Positions 26,822 to 37,487 of a stretch of 64,000 nucleotides of DNA are shown here, piece after piece. Each line of letters starts with the position of its first letter. The first letter of the stretch is position 1. The translations under genes and the position numbers were made by a program. The notes below the pieces were generated by a model. It was not told where the DNA came from. It saw only the letters and a list, made by a program, of their open reading frames with translations, and did not search any database. This stretch comes from Hoylesella loescheii (GTDB lineage: Bacteria > Bacteroidota > Bacteroidia > Bacteroidales > Bacteroidaceae), in contig JADYUK010000001.1 in assembly GCA_021531755.1 (NCBI GenBank), positions 62,001 through 126,000 of the forward strand. Reading direction: 5' to 3'.

Positions 26822-27439
26822 CCAAGATAGTCCCCCCCCACAATCGTCATCATAAAAAAATCTATCGATGTGTCTGTGGGATGAACATATTGAAGGTAGT
26901 GAGTTCTTCAGGCTGATTATTACAATGCAGATGAAGAATACTCAGAATGAATTGATAAGGATATAGTTTTTAGTTAGTTGCATAAGATTCGTGATCATCG
27001 AGAAATCTTCGGTGCGTGTGTTGCCAGCATCTGGGAAGACACTGTCAGCATAGTACCGAAGATTCGATGTATCGAATGGAAGCGTAAACCGTGAGACTTA
27101 TCCACATCTAAAACTGCTGAAACCAGAGTCATTATCCCCGTTAGTAAACCTTGCTGACTACTTGATATTTGACTCTTATCCAATACAAACGGAATTAAGT
27201 AAAACAATTATGGATACTATCTGAAAAGAATGCCATATACCTGGTCCAGCTTATATGCCCCTCTCTGCGTGTGAGGTATACTAAGCCGGATTTCGTCGTT
27301 GTTATATAAAGAGGTAATAGAGAATCTTATAATTAACAGTTTAATGTAACTGCTTGATATTACATGATTTGACCATCTATCCCTTCATTATCGACGAACA
27401 TCAGTATGATATTTACATATACCTTAATTTAAAATTATA
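26822..27439. other. Intergenic region upstream of the xus operon
   Basis: About 620 bases before xusA. It holds an inverted repeat AATCTTCGGT (27004-27013) with ACCGAAGATT (27055-27064), extended by two more pairs, loop about 40 nt. No convincing TAnnTTTG element was seen close to xusA, so the operon promoter, expected to be XynR-controlled, could not be placed. No gene is supported here. Confidence 0.5.
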
Positions 27440-30400
27440 ATGAAAAGAACTAACCAAATGATCAAAACATTCGCAACACTGTTGCTTATGATGGTTATGT
27501 GTGTCGGAGCCTTGGCTCAGTCAAACATAACTATTACCGGCACGGTGAAAGATTCGAATGGAGAGGAGCTCATTGGCGCCTCTGTCGTTGTGAAAGGCAA
27601 CACGTCGCTTGGAACAGTTACCGATTTCAATGGTAATTTCCAGCTCTCTGTGCCTTCAGAAAATTCGGTTATCGTTGTCAGCTATGTCGGCATGGTGACT
27701 GAACAGTTTAAGGTTGAAGCGAAACGCAGCTTCAATGTCACCCTCACAGAGAACAACCAGCTTTCAGAGGTCGTTGTCGTAGGATACGGCCAGCAGAAGA
27801 AGGCATCGGTCGTTGGTGCTATCACACAGACCACAGGTCAGGTGTTGGAGCGTACTGGTGGTGTGTCGGATATCGGCTCAGCCCTGACAGGTAACCTGCC
27901 TGGTGTCATCACATCGTCTTCATCAGGTATGCCTGGTGAGGAAGACCCCAAGATTGTCATCCGTGGTGTCAGCTCATGGAACTCTTCTGACCCTCTCGTC
28001 CTCGTCGACGGTATAGAGCGTCCGATGTCAAGCGTTGATATCCACTCAGTGCAGAGCATCTCTGTGCTCAAGGATGCTTCTGCAACAGCAGTTTACGGTG
28101 TCAAGGGTGCCAACGGTGTCATTCTTATCACAACAAAACGTGGTACAGAGGGAAGGGCGAAGATCTCTGCAAGTGCAAGCTCCGCCATAAAGTTTGTCTC
28201 CAAGCTCCCTGAGACCTACGGCTCAGCCGATGCTCTCTACTATGTCAACAAGGCCGTCAAGCACGAGCTCGGACTGCAGCCATCAAGCTGGGGAAACATC
28301 AGCTCCACTGATTTCATGAACAATTATAATGCCCCGGCAGGAAGCATCGACCCTGAGACAGGCTTCCTCATGAGCGAGCGATATCCTGACGTTGACTGGC
28401 AGAAAGAGCTCTTCAATGACTACGCCATGTCATACAACGCGAACGTGAACATCGCCGGTGGCACGAAGGCTGTCAAGTACTACGCCGCTATCGACTACCA
28501 GCATGAGGGCGACCTCTTCCGCGAGTGGGATAACAACCGCGGATATAAGGGTGGTTATGGATTCAACCGTATCAATGTCCGTTCAAACCTCGACTTCCAG
28601 CTCACAAAGACGACACTCCTCAAGGCTAATATATCTGGTAGCCATGGCATACGCAAATCGCCTTACGGACTTGAGCCAAACTCATGGTATGAGTCACAGC
28701 TCTGGCAGGCAGCTTACTCCGCTCCGCATGATACATTTGTCCCTCAATACAGCGACGGCACATGGGGGTACTATCCAAATGATACCCAGGGCTCTCCAAA
28801 CTCTGTGACAAACCTTGCCCTTCATGGTGCAGGACAGATAACCACCACACGTATTAACACAGACTTCACCCTCGAGCAGGACCTCTCCTTCATCACAAAG
28901 GGCCTTAAGGCCTCTGCCCTCGTATCGTGGGATAATGTCTTCGTTGAGAATAACCGCGGTATCAACGATCTTAATCATGGTGCACAGTATAAGTGGATTG
29001 ACCCAAAGACTGGCGAAGTGACATATGCTGAGCCAGCGGGTGGAAATAACAATTTTGACTTCACTGAGACTATCGCATGGTCAACAGATGGTGGAGCACT
29101 CGATAACAATAGAACCCAGCGTAATCTCTTCTACCAGGCACAGTTATACTGGGGAAGAAAGTTCGGTATACACGATGTGACAGCCATGGGTGTGTTCAAC
29201 CGCTCAGAGCGTGCCCAGGGTTCAGAGTTCACAAACTACCGTGAGGACTGGGCCTTCCGTGCCACATATAACTATGACAACCGTTACATGCTCGAATACA
29301 ACGGTGCATACAACGGCTCAGAGAAGTTCTCTCCAGACAACCGCTTCGCATTCTTCAACTCTGGCGCTGTAGGTTGGAACGTTGCCAACGAGAAATGGTT
29401 CAAGCCAGTCTCTGAGTTGCAGCTCTTCGGACGCAATATCATTGATATCCTCAAGATTCGATACTCATATGGTGAGATTGGTGAGGACAGCGTCTGGGAC
29501 CGTTTCCTCTATCAGACACAGTGGTCTTACGGTGGAACCACAAAGCTCGACTCTACCAACCCTAACTCTGCTTCGCCTTACACATGGTATAAGGAGTCGA
29601 AGGTAGGTAACCCTAATATTCACTGGGAGAAGGCTGTAAAGCAGAACCTCGGTATTGACTACTCTTTACTCAATGGTCTCATTGCCGGTACGCTTGAATT
29701 CTTCCACGAGAAGCGTTCTGACATTATGATTGCAGGCGGAAACCGTGCCGTACCACAGTACTTCGGCGCCCAGGCTCCTTACATGAACAAGGGACGTACG
29801 AAGACAACCGGTTACGAGCTTGAGATGCGCCTGAAATACACTTTCGCAAATGGGCTCCACGCTTATGCCAACATGAACATGACACATGCCAAGAACGTTG
29901 TCTTAGAGCATGACGACCCCGCATATCTCCCTGATTATCAGAAGAACGCGGGCTTTGCAATAGGTCAGGGTAAGAGCTACATTGATAATGGTACAGCCCA
30001 AACATGGGATGAGGTCATCGCCATGACTCCGCACAATACGAATGACAACCAGAAGCTTACCGGACAGTATATCATCACTGACTTCAACGGTGATGGCGTC
30101 ATCGACACTAACGACAGCGCTCCTTACGGATTCACTGGTACACCGCAGAATACATATAATGCCACAATCGGCTTCGAGTACAAGGGCTTCAGCTTCTTCG
30201 CACAGTTCTATGGTGTGACAAACGTCAGCCGTTACGTGGCTTTCAACTCACTCCCGAAACCTTACCTTCACACAGTCTTCAAGGAGGGTGATGTGTGGTC
30301 AGTTGATACTCCTAACGGAATCCCGGCTCTCCGCGTGAACACCACTCCAAGTTACTATGAGGGTACACGATTCCTCTATGATGGCTCTTTCTGCCGTCTG

Positions 30401-30613
30401 AAGAACCTTGAGTTCGCATACACATGGAACGGTGGTTGGATCAAGAAGCTTGGTCTCAACATGCTCCGTGTTTATGTCAACGGAAACAACCTCTTCCTCT
30501 GGACCGACATGCCTGACGACCGTGAGTCAAACTTCGGTGGTACAGGTCTCGCCTCACAGGGTGCTTATCCTACAATGAAGCGTATCAACTTCGGTCTGAA
30601 GTTCGAGTTGTAA
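27440..30613 (+). CDS. xusA: SusC-family TonB-dependent xylan transporter, XusA-like
   Basis: 1057 residues with a signal peptide ending GALAQSN. Next is a carboxypeptidase-regulatory-like domain (about 28-100, ITGTVKDSNGEELIGASVVV), a linker with SEVVVVGYGQQKK, the plug domain (about 120-235, containing VLVDGIERPMSSVD and ASATAVYGVKGANGVILITT) and a 22-strand barrel to the C-terminal FGLKFEL with terminal Leu. It forms the outer-membrane channel for xylo-oligosaccharides, powered by TonB. It is followed by its SusD partner after 39 bases. In rumen Prevotella the same gene order is described as xusABCDE. Confidence 0.93.
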   Translation: MKRTNQMIKTFATLLLMMVMCVGALAQSNITITGTVKDSNGEELIGASVVVKGNTSLGTVTDFNGNFQLSVPSENSVIVVSYVGMVTEQFKVEAKRSFNVTLTENNQLSEVVVVGYGQQKKASVVGAITQTTGQVLERTGGVSDIGSALTGNLPGVITSSSSGMPGEEDPKIVIRGVSSWNSSDPLVLVDGIERPMSSVDIHSVQSISVLKDASATAVYGVKGANGVILITTKRGTEGRAKISASASSAIKFVSKLPETYGSADALYYVNKAVKHELGLQPSSWGNISSTDFMNNYNAPAGSIDPETGFLMSERYPDVDWQKELFNDYAMSYNANVNIAGGTKAVKYYAAIDYQHEGDLFREWDNNRGYKGGYGFNRINVRSNLDFQLTKTTLLKANISGSHGIRKSPYGLEPNSWYESQLWQAAYSAPHDTFVPQYSDGTWGYYPNDTQGSPNSVTNLALHGAGQITTTRINTDFTLEQDLSFITKGLKASALVSWDNVFVENNRGINDLNHGAQYKWIDPKTGEVTYAEPAGGNNNFDFTETIAWSTDGGALDNNRTQRNLFYQAQLYWGRKFGIHDVTAMGVFNRSERAQGSEFTNYREDWAFRATYNYDNRYMLEYNGAYNGSEKFSPDNRFAFFNSGAVGWNVANEKWFKPVSELQLFGRNIIDILKIRYSYGEIGEDSVWDRFLYQTQWSYGGTTKLDSTNPNSASPYTWYKESKVGNPNIHWEKAVKQNLGIDYSLLNGLIAGTLEFFHEKRSDIMIAGGNRAVPQYFGAQAPYMNKGRTKTTGYELEMRLKYTFANGLHAYANMNMTHAKNVVLEHDDPAYLPDYQKNAGFAIGQGKSYIDNGTAQTWDEVIAMTPHNTNDNQKLTGQYIITDFNGDGVIDTNDSAPYGFTGTPQNTYNATIGFEYKGFSFFAQFYGVTNVSRYVAFNSLPKPYLHTVFKEGDVWSVDTPNGIPALRVNTTPSYYEGTRFLYDGSFCRLKNLEFAYTWNGGWIKKLGLNMLRVYVNGNNLFLWTDMPDDRESNFGGTGLASQGAYPTMKRINFGLKFEL

Positions 30614-30652
30614 TCACACACATATAAATGACAATACATTATTATATATAAT

Positions 30653-32548
30653 ATGAGTAATCTATTTTCCAAATATAAGTCAGTTGCAGCTTCGCTCGTT
30701 CTCGGTCTCTCTCTGGCGATGACAACAAGCTGTACAGACTATCTTGACAAAGCGCCTGAGTCAGATGTCTCTGCCGATGCTGCTTTCAAGAACTTCATGA
30801 GCTTCCAGGGCTTTACTGAAGAGATATACCTCTGTATGCCAGACTTCACTAAGAGTTACTGGACAACATCATGGAACTGGGGTGAGGATGATATCATGGC
30901 TGTCGGTATCAACTATCACATGAGCTACAAGGTCGACCAGGGCGACTTTTGGGGTTGGCAGCAGGAGTTTGACGGATGGGGCGCAAGCTTCATGGATCAG
31001 GGTGCAACCTTCAATCCAAATGACCGTTTTAGCCGCGGACTGTGGAAAGGTGCATGGTACGGAATACGCAAGGCAAACCTCGGTCTTGAGAATATGGACC
31101 TCATGACCTCTGCCACTCAGGAAGAGCGCAATACCATCAAGGGACAGCTTCTCTTCTTCCGCGGATGGTTACACTTCCAGCTGATGCAGTATTTCGGCGG
31201 ACTTCCTTATCTCGACCATACTGTAGCTGCTGACCAGCCTATGACGCTTCCTCGTGAGTCTTGCCAGGCATGTGCCGACAAGGCAGCACAGGACTTCCGT
31301 GAGGCTGCTGACCTCCTCCCGATTGATTGGGACAAATCGTCTGTAGGACGTAACACCCTCGGGAAAAACGGATTCCGCATCAATAAGATAACCGCTCTCG
31401 CTTATCTCGGAAAGGTGAACCTATGGGCTGCTTCTCCGCTTGTCAAAAACTCTGACGAGAAGATGAATGTTAACTCAAAGGCCAGCACATACGAGTATGA
31501 CACAAAGTATGCGCAGCAGGCTGCCGACGCGCTTGGCGAGCTTCTCACACTTGTTGAGTCAGGACAGACACAGTACAAGCTTGTTGACTTCTCTGAGTAT
31601 TCTGACCTCTTCTACACATGGAACAAGAACATGCTTCCTCCAGGATCTACAGAGAACATCCTCCGTGCCATTGCAGCTGACGCATGGCAGAACTCACACT
31701 TTGGTGTGTTCACAGAGTTCGGCGGCCAGATTCTCACTGGCGGCATGGCGTTCTCTCAGCCAACAGCCAACTACGTGAACTACTACGGTATGGCCAATGG
31801 TCTCCCTCTTGATGACCCTGAATCAGGTTTCGACCCTACACATCCTTGGAAAGACCGTGACCCACGCTTCTATCATGACATCGTATACGATGGCGTGAAG
31901 GTTGTTGAGGGCACTATCGAGCCAGAAACCAACCGTTACGCAAACCTTTATACCGGAGGTACTTACCGTGACGATATTAACGAGAGCCGTACAGGTTATA
32001 TGCTTTATAAGTTCATACCTATGCTCGCAAACAACTACGACATGGGCAGCACTTATAACAAGCTCTATATTGATGTACCTTATCTCCGTCTCGCAGATTG
32101 CTATATTATGTACGCAGAGGCATGTGCGGCAATAGGTGGCTCAAGCACGAAATCGGCCAACTGTTCACTCACAGCCCTCGACGCTATAAACAAGATCAGG
32201 CAGCGTGCCGGTGTCGCTGATGTAGCGGCAAAGTTCACAGGCGACAAGAACAAGTTTATGGACGAGGTGCGCCGCGAGCGTGCTGTAGAGCTCTCATTTG
32301 AGGGACACCGTTTCAATGACCTCCGTCGCTGGCTTCTCCTCGACAAGGCTCCATACAATATCAAGACCTCTCAGGAGTTTGTGCGTGCTGGCAATCTCGA
32401 CCCGAAGAATCCTCAGGAGACTCTCGTTTCCGGATGGTCAGAGAAGCTGATTCTCACACGTAACTTCACACAGAAGCACTGGTGGATGCCACTCAAGAAG
32501 AAGGACACATCGCTGTATCCTGAATTCTTCCAGAACCCAGGATGGTAA
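30653..32548 (+). CDS. xusB: SusD-family surface glycan-binding lipoprotein, XusB-like
   Basis: 631 residues with lipobox TTSC (MTTSCTDYLDKAPESDVSAD), exported to the cell surface. The SusD/RagB layout is clear: N-terminal TPR region (KANLGLENMDLM, GQLLFFRGWLHFQLMQYFGG), and the C-terminal part with YIMYAEACAAIG, INKIRQRAG and the conserved RRERAVELSFEGHRFNDLRR ending PEFFQNPGW. It caps XusA and binds xylan oligosaccharides. Gap of 39 bases after xusA and 54 bases before xusC. Confidence 0.93.
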   Translation: MSNLFSKYKSVAASLVLGLSLAMTTSCTDYLDKAPESDVSADAAFKNFMSFQGFTEEIYLCMPDFTKSYWTTSWNWGEDDIMAVGINYHMSYKVDQGDFWGWQQEFDGWGASFMDQGATFNPNDRFSRGLWKGAWYGIRKANLGLENMDLMTSATQEERNTIKGQLLFFRGWLHFQLMQYFGGLPYLDHTVAADQPMTLPRESCQACADKAAQDFREAADLLPIDWDKSSVGRNTLGKNGFRINKITALAYLGKVNLWAASPLVKNSDEKMNVNSKASTYEYDTKYAQQAADALGELLTLVESGQTQYKLVDFSEYSDLFYTWNKNMLPPGSTENILRAIAADAWQNSHFGVFTEFGGQILTGGMAFSQPTANYVNYYGMANGLPLDDPESGFDPTHPWKDRDPRFYHDIVYDGVKVVEGTIEPETNRYANLYTGGTYRDDINESRTGYMLYKFIPMLANNYDMGSTYNKLYIDVPYLRLADCYIMYAEACAAIGGSSTKSANCSLTALDAINKIRQRAGVADVAAKFTGDKNKFMDEVRRERAVELSFEGHRFNDLRRWLLLDKAPYNIKTSQEFVRAGNLDPKNPQETLVSGWSEKLILTRNFTQKHWWMPLKKKDTSLYPEFFQNPGW

Positions 32549-32602
32549 TAGTGGCTGTCAAACTCTATTAAAGAAAATAAAGAATAAAGAAGATAATACT
32601 TT

Positions 32603-35437
32603 ATGAACAATATAATTTCAAAATACAAAGGTATTCTTCCCATCTCACTTTTCGCCCTGCTCTCACAAGGCGTGATGGCACAGGAATCTGCTGATACAAG
32701 GGCCGACTCCATCAACGTGGCTTTCCGCAAGTCTGATGTTCGCGATGTGATTGTTCCTGTCAGCAAGGTTAATGTGAGTGAGTTGATGGAGAAGAATTAC
32801 AATACCTATAGCCTTGACAATATGCAGGCTCTCACAGCAGGCTATAATGGACAGTTGTGGAATCAGGGCGAGGCTCTTGTGCTTATCGATGGTGTGCCAC
32901 GTGATGCAAACAACGTGCTCCCTACAGAGATTGAGGACATCACATTCCTCAAGGGCGCTTCTGCTGTAGTCCTCTATGGCAGCCGTGCCTCAAAGGGTGT
33001 CATCCTCATTACTACAAAGCGAGGCTCCATAGCCCCCCTCAAGATATCGGCACGAGCCAATTACACCATGGATGTGGCAAAGTCGTTCCCCACTTATCTT
33101 GACGGCGCAGAGTACATGACACTCTACAACCAGGCCCTCGTCAACGATGGTCTCTCTCCTAAGTTCACTGACGAGCAGATTTACAATACTGCCGCAGGCA
33201 CAAACCCATACCGCTATCCAAACCAGCAGTTCTATACGTCTGACTATCTTAACAAGACAAAGTCACGCTACGACGTGACAGCTGAGTTCCAGGGCGGTGG
33301 AAAGTTCGCACAGTTCTATACTAATGTCAGCTACTACCGCCAGGGTGACTTCATAAACTTCGGTGAAGGAAAGAACAACTATACAGACCGCCTGAATGTA
33401 CGTGGCAACATTGACCTCCAGCTCTCTGACTGGGCTTCTGGCTGGGTTAACGCTAATGCTACATACTACAACCAGCACGGTTCAAACTCAAACTTCTGGA
33501 GTGCGGCCTCTACACTGCGTCCTAACCGTGTGGCTCCGTTCATCCCTGTTTCGTTCATAGACCCATTGGATGTTAACTCTCTTAATCTCATCCAGAATAC
33601 GAGAAACATCATCCATAACCCTGCCGGACTGCCAGCGGGAGACTATTTCCTTGGAGCCACGCAGGAGGACCAGTCTAATGCGTTCGCAGACATGTACAGC
33701 GCTGGTTACAACACATGGACAAGCCGACAGTTCCAGTTTGATGCAGGTGTGAAGTTCGACCTGAAGTCTATCCTTAAGGGACTCTCTTTCAAGACAAACT
33801 TTGCGGTTGACTACAAGACTTCTTACTCCACATCGCTCAATGACCAGTATGCAACATTTGGAGTTAACTGGACACAGATAGACGGTTATGATGTTATTGG
33901 CTCTTTGACCCAGTACGGTCAGGACAAGCACACAGGAACCCTCAATGCCAGCAATTCTGCTGAGCAGCAGACAATCGCATGGAACGGACAGTTTGATTAT
34001 GTCAACTCATGGGGCGACCACAACCTCCACGCCACTCTCGTTGCCAATGGCTACCAGCAGACTATCAGCGGTGAATATCACAGAGTGAGCAATGCCAACC
34101 TCGGTCTGCAGGCATCGTACAATTTCGCACATAAGTACTATGTTGACCTTGCTGCCAACGCAGTACACTCAGCAAAGCTTCCTGAGGGGAATCGCAAGGC
34201 CATTTCTCCGTCTGTCACTCTCGGATGGCGTCTCACATCAGAAGATTTTATGAAGGATATGGACTGGCTCGACGACCTGCGCCTTACAGCTGGCTACACT
34301 GTCCTGAACCAGGATCTCGACATCGCTGAATATTTCTTGTACAAGGACATATTCACAGCCACAGGCACATGGTGGGGATGGTCTGACGCTAATAACTCTA
34401 TCCAGACTTCCGACTCACAGCGTGGTGGCAATGATGAACTGTCTTTCGTGAAGCGTAAGGAGTTCAATGTCGGCCTGAACGGTGCTCTCCTGAAGAACAA
34501 GCTGACATTCTCTGTCAACTATTTCAACACAACTGTTGACGGACTTCTCGCACAGCCAGACTACATCTATCCAAGCTATATGCATACCTACTGGCCAGTC
34601 TCTACATTCGTGCCTTATATCAACTACGGCAAAAACCGCCGTCAGGGTATCGACTTCGCTATTGCCTATAACGACAAGGCTGGAGATTTCGAGTGGGGCG
34701 TACAGGCTTTCGGCCAGACAACAACATCCAAGAATCTCCGTGTCGCTGAGAACGTAGAGTTTGAGTACCAGCGCTCTGAGGGCAAGGCTACTGACGCCCT
34801 TTGGGGTCTTGAGTGCCTTGGCTACTACAACAGCCAGGAGGAAATAGACAATGCCGAGGCAAAGAGCTCTTTCGGCACAGTGAAGCCTGGCGACCTCAAG
34901 TACAAGGACCAGAACGGTGACGGCATTATCGACTCTAAGGACCAAGTTGTTATCGGACGTTGGGGTGCCAAGTTCAGTGGTGGTCTCAACCTCACTCTCA
35001 AGTACCGCAACTTCACTCTCTTCGCAATGCTCACAGGCCAGTTTGGCGGTAACGCAATCAAGAACGACACTTACAACTGGGTATACGGCGAGCGCAAGTA
35101 CAGTGATGTTGTACGTGGAGCATGGACCGCGGAGAAGTTCAAGAACGGCGAGATGATATCTTACCCACGTCTGACAACACAGAGTCCTGACAACAACTTC
35201 AGGACATCAGACTATTGGATGTACAAGACAGACCGTCTTGATCTCGCTCGTGTTCAGATCACATATGATTTCAGTAAGTCCCTCTTCGGTCCTAAGAGCA
35301 TCGTGAAAGGCCTTCAGATTTATGCCAACGGCAACAGCCTCCTGACTATTGCTGGTGAGCGTGATCAGATGGAGCGCAATGTAGATTCCTCTCCTCAGAC
35401 ACGTAGCTTCACTCTCGGTGCCAAGGTAGAATTCTAA
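32603..35437 (+). CDS. xusC: Second SusC-family transporter, XusC-like, without the N-terminal regulatory domain
   Basis: 944 residues, about 110 fewer than XusA. A signal peptide (ending GVMAQES) is followed almost directly by the plug (ALVLIDGVPRDANNVLP, GASAVVLYGSRASKGVILIT), so the carboxypeptidase-like domain and the usual VVVVGYG-type linker are absent. The barrel ends FTLGAKVEF with a terminal aromatic residue. It probably imports a different class of xylan fragments than XusA and pairs with XusD. Identity as SusC-like is firm; the specificity is inferred only from context. Confidence 0.92.
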   Translation: MNNIISKYKGILPISLFALLSQGVMAQESADTRADSINVAFRKSDVRDVIVPVSKVNVSELMEKNYNTYSLDNMQALTAGYNGQLWNQGEALVLIDGVPRDANNVLPTEIEDITFLKGASAVVLYGSRASKGVILITTKRGSIAPLKISARANYTMDVAKSFPTYLDGAEYMTLYNQALVNDGLSPKFTDEQIYNTAAGTNPYRYPNQQFYTSDYLNKTKSRYDVTAEFQGGGKFAQFYTNVSYYRQGDFINFGEGKNNYTDRLNVRGNIDLQLSDWASGWVNANATYYNQHGSNSNFWSAASTLRPNRVAPFIPVSFIDPLDVNSLNLIQNTRNIIHNPAGLPAGDYFLGATQEDQSNAFADMYSAGYNTWTSRQFQFDAGVKFDLKSILKGLSFKTNFAVDYKTSYSTSLNDQYATFGVNWTQIDGYDVIGSLTQYGQDKHTGTLNASNSAEQQTIAWNGQFDYVNSWGDHNLHATLVANGYQQTISGEYHRVSNANLGLQASYNFAHKYYVDLAANAVHSAKLPEGNRKAISPSVTLGWRLTSEDFMKDMDWLDDLRLTAGYTVLNQDLDIAEYFLYKDIFTATGTWWGWSDANNSIQTSDSQRGGNDELSFVKRKEFNVGLNGALLKNKLTFSVNYFNTTVDGLLAQPDYIYPSYMHTYWPVSTFVPYINYGKNRRQGIDFAIAYNDKAGDFEWGVQAFGQTTTSKNLRVAENVEFEYQRSEGKATDALWGLECLGYYNSQEEIDNAEAKSSFGTVKPGDLKYKDQNGDGIIDSKDQVVIGRWGAKFSGGLNLTLKYRNFTLFAMLTGQFGGNAIKNDTYNWVYGERKYSDVVRGAWTAEKFKNGEMISYPRLTTQSPDNNFRTSDYWMYKTDRLDLARVQITYDFSKSLFGPKSIVKGLQIYANGNSLLTIAGERDQMERNVDSSPQTRSFTLGAKVEF

Positions 35438-35471
35438 TCATCGAAAAAAAGAAAATAATTTTTTACGGTTT

Positions 35472-37283
35472 ATGAATAAAATAATTTCAAAATACAAGGT
35501 TGGCGCCGCAATGCTTGGTATGACGCTCACACTCGGACTCACAAGCTGCGATGATCTCTTCGAGCCGGCTATCGAGAACCACCTCGGCTTTGACTATGCC
35601 TACGAGCACCCGGACTATGCTGACGGCGTTCTTGGCAATGCTTACACACGCCTCCCTAACGGTTCATATTCATTCAATGATGTCGCCACTGACGATGCTG
35701 TCTCTAACGATGTTACGAACAGTTACCGCAAAATGACAGGTGTCGACAGCTGGACATCAAATAGCAATCCTATTGAGACATGGCGTAACTGTCGTGCCGC
35801 TATCCAGTACATAAATCTCTTCCTCGCTAATGTTGATAAGGTAAACTGGAACAGCGACCAGACTATCCGCGATATGTACCACCAGCGTTATGTCGGTGAG
35901 GCACGCGGACTCCGTGCCCTCTTCATGTACTATCTCCTCCGCGCGCATGGAGGTTATGATGCTCAGGGCAACCTTCTTGGTGTACCCATCATTCTTGAGC
36001 CGACAACAGTGACATCAGACTTCAACACCCTTGAGGTACGTGCTTCTTTCGCCGACTGTATGAAGCAGCTGATAGAAGATGCAGAAGAGGCTATACGTGT
36101 TCTCCCTGTCGACTATGAGAATACAGACAATGAGACAGAGACAGTCAACTGCTTCGGAAAGACATACACCGTCTCGAAGGCTACTTACAACCGTGTCCTC
36201 GGTACAAACTTCTCAGGCCGTTTCTCAGGCCGTATCGCACGTGCCGTCCTTGCTCAGGCTGCTCTCCTTGCTGCTTCTCCGGCTTATGCCGACGGCAGCG
36301 GTGTGACATACGAGCAGGCAGCAAAGTATGCCAAGGCTGTTCTTGACCTCAATGGAGGCGTGGCAGGGATTGCTGCCGATGGTCTCGAGTGGTATGCCGA
36401 CCCAAACATGAAGAATCTCTCAGGCGGCCAGTGTCCCAAGGAGGTAATGTGGCGTACAGAGAAGAGTGAGAACAACAGTCTCGAGACAGACAATTACCCT
36501 CCATCAATTTATGGAAACGGGCGTATTAACCCGACACAGAATCTTGTCGACGCCTTCCCTATGGCAAACGGCTATCCTATCTCTGACGTTATGAGCGGTT
36601 ATGACCCCAACAACCCATACTCAGAGCGTGACCCACGTCTTGCCAAGTATATTATCTTCAACGGACAGGCTGCTGGCTCATCAAATGCTACTATCAATAC
36701 TCAGGCCGACAACGCCTCTAACCTTGATGGCCTCAATAAAGATGTGTCTAAGTCAACCCGTACTGGCTACTATATGAAGAAGCTCCTACGTCAGGACATC
36801 AATCTCGACCCTAATGTGAACGGCAAGCAGCTCCACTATACCGCACGTATACGTTACACAGAGCTTTACCTCGACTATGCTGAGGCTGCCAACGAGGCTT
36901 ACGGCCCTAAGGGTGGTACAGGTTATTCTGCCTACGATGTCATCAAGGCCATCCGTCAGCGTGCCGGACTTATGGATATCAATGGCGAGGATGGTTACCT
37001 TGAGCAGTGTGCTACTAGCAAGGAGAAGATGCGTGAGCTCATCCGCAATGAGCGTCGCATTGAGCTCTGCTTCGAGGGCTTCCGCTTCTGGGATCTCCGT
37101 CGCTGGAAGGCAGACATCAAGCAGGAGGCCAAGGGTATTAGTATCACAAACTCTGGAGATGGAAAGAAGTACGAAGTCATCTCTGTCGAGACACGCAACT
37201 TCAAGGACAACGGCTACTACGGCCCTGTTCCTTATGACCAGATTCTCAACTTCCCATCACTCGTCCAGAACGCAGGGTGGTAA
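35472..37283 (+). CDS. xusD: Second SusD-family lipoprotein, XusD-like
   Basis: 603 residues, lipobox LTSC followed by the acidic DD that favours surface export in Bacteroidota (LTSCDDLFEPAIENHLGFD). SusD motifs include VGEARGLRALFMYYLLRAHG, ELYLDYAEAANEAYGP, AIRQRAGLMD and RNERRIELCFEGFRFWDLRR, ending NFPSLVQNAGW. It should cap XusC. The spacer to xusE contains one copy of the 64-bp hairpin repeat. Confidence 0.92.
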   Translation: MNKIISKYKVGAAMLGMTLTLGLTSCDDLFEPAIENHLGFDYAYEHPDYADGVLGNAYTRLPNGSYSFNDVATDDAVSNDVTNSYRKMTGVDSWTSNSNPIETWRNCRAAIQYINLFLANVDKVNWNSDQTIRDMYHQRYVGEARGLRALFMYYLLRAHGGYDAQGNLLGVPIILEPTTVTSDFNTLEVRASFADCMKQLIEDAEEAIRVLPVDYENTDNETETVNCFGKTYTVSKATYNRVLGTNFSGRFSGRIARAVLAQAALLAASPAYADGSGVTYEQAAKYAKAVLDLNGGVAGIAADGLEWYADPNMKNLSGGQCPKEVMWRTEKSENNSLETDNYPPSIYGNGRINPTQNLVDAFPMANGYPISDVMSGYDPNNPYSERDPRLAKYIIFNGQAAGSSNATINTQADNASNLDGLNKDVSKSTRTGYYMKKLLRQDINLDPNVNGKQLHYTARIRYTELYLDYAEAANEAYGPKGGTGYSAYDVIKAIRQRAGLMDINGEDGYLEQCATSKEKMRELIRNERRIELCFEGFRFWDLRRWKADIKQEAKGISITNSGDGKKYEVISVETRNFKDNGYYGPVPYDQILNFPSLVQNAGW

Positions 37284-37368
37284 GAATGAATATCAATAAT
37301 TAGGTAAATAACTAATAAACTGTAATGAAAGCCTGAGGCATTGAGAATGCAAGCATTCATATAAATGC

Positions 37369-37432
37369 ACCGTTTTCTAGCCAATCCAAAGCAAACATAT
37401 TTTCTTTGGCCTTTTGGCTTAACGAAAACGTT
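37369..37432 (+). repeat. Single copy of the 64-bp hairpin repeat inside the xus operon
   Basis: Located in the 204-bp spacer between xusD and xusE. It differs from the other copies in the loop (CATATTTT for CAAGTTTC) and one linker base, but the paired arms GCCAA/TTGGC and CCAAAG/CTTTGG and the AACGAAAACGTT tail are intact. The pattern of changes outside the stems fits an element kept for its structure. Confidence 0.85.
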
Positions 37433-37487
37433 CTTTCCTTGATGCGCAGGCCTTCATACAGACAATAATTAAATCATAGTCACTACA

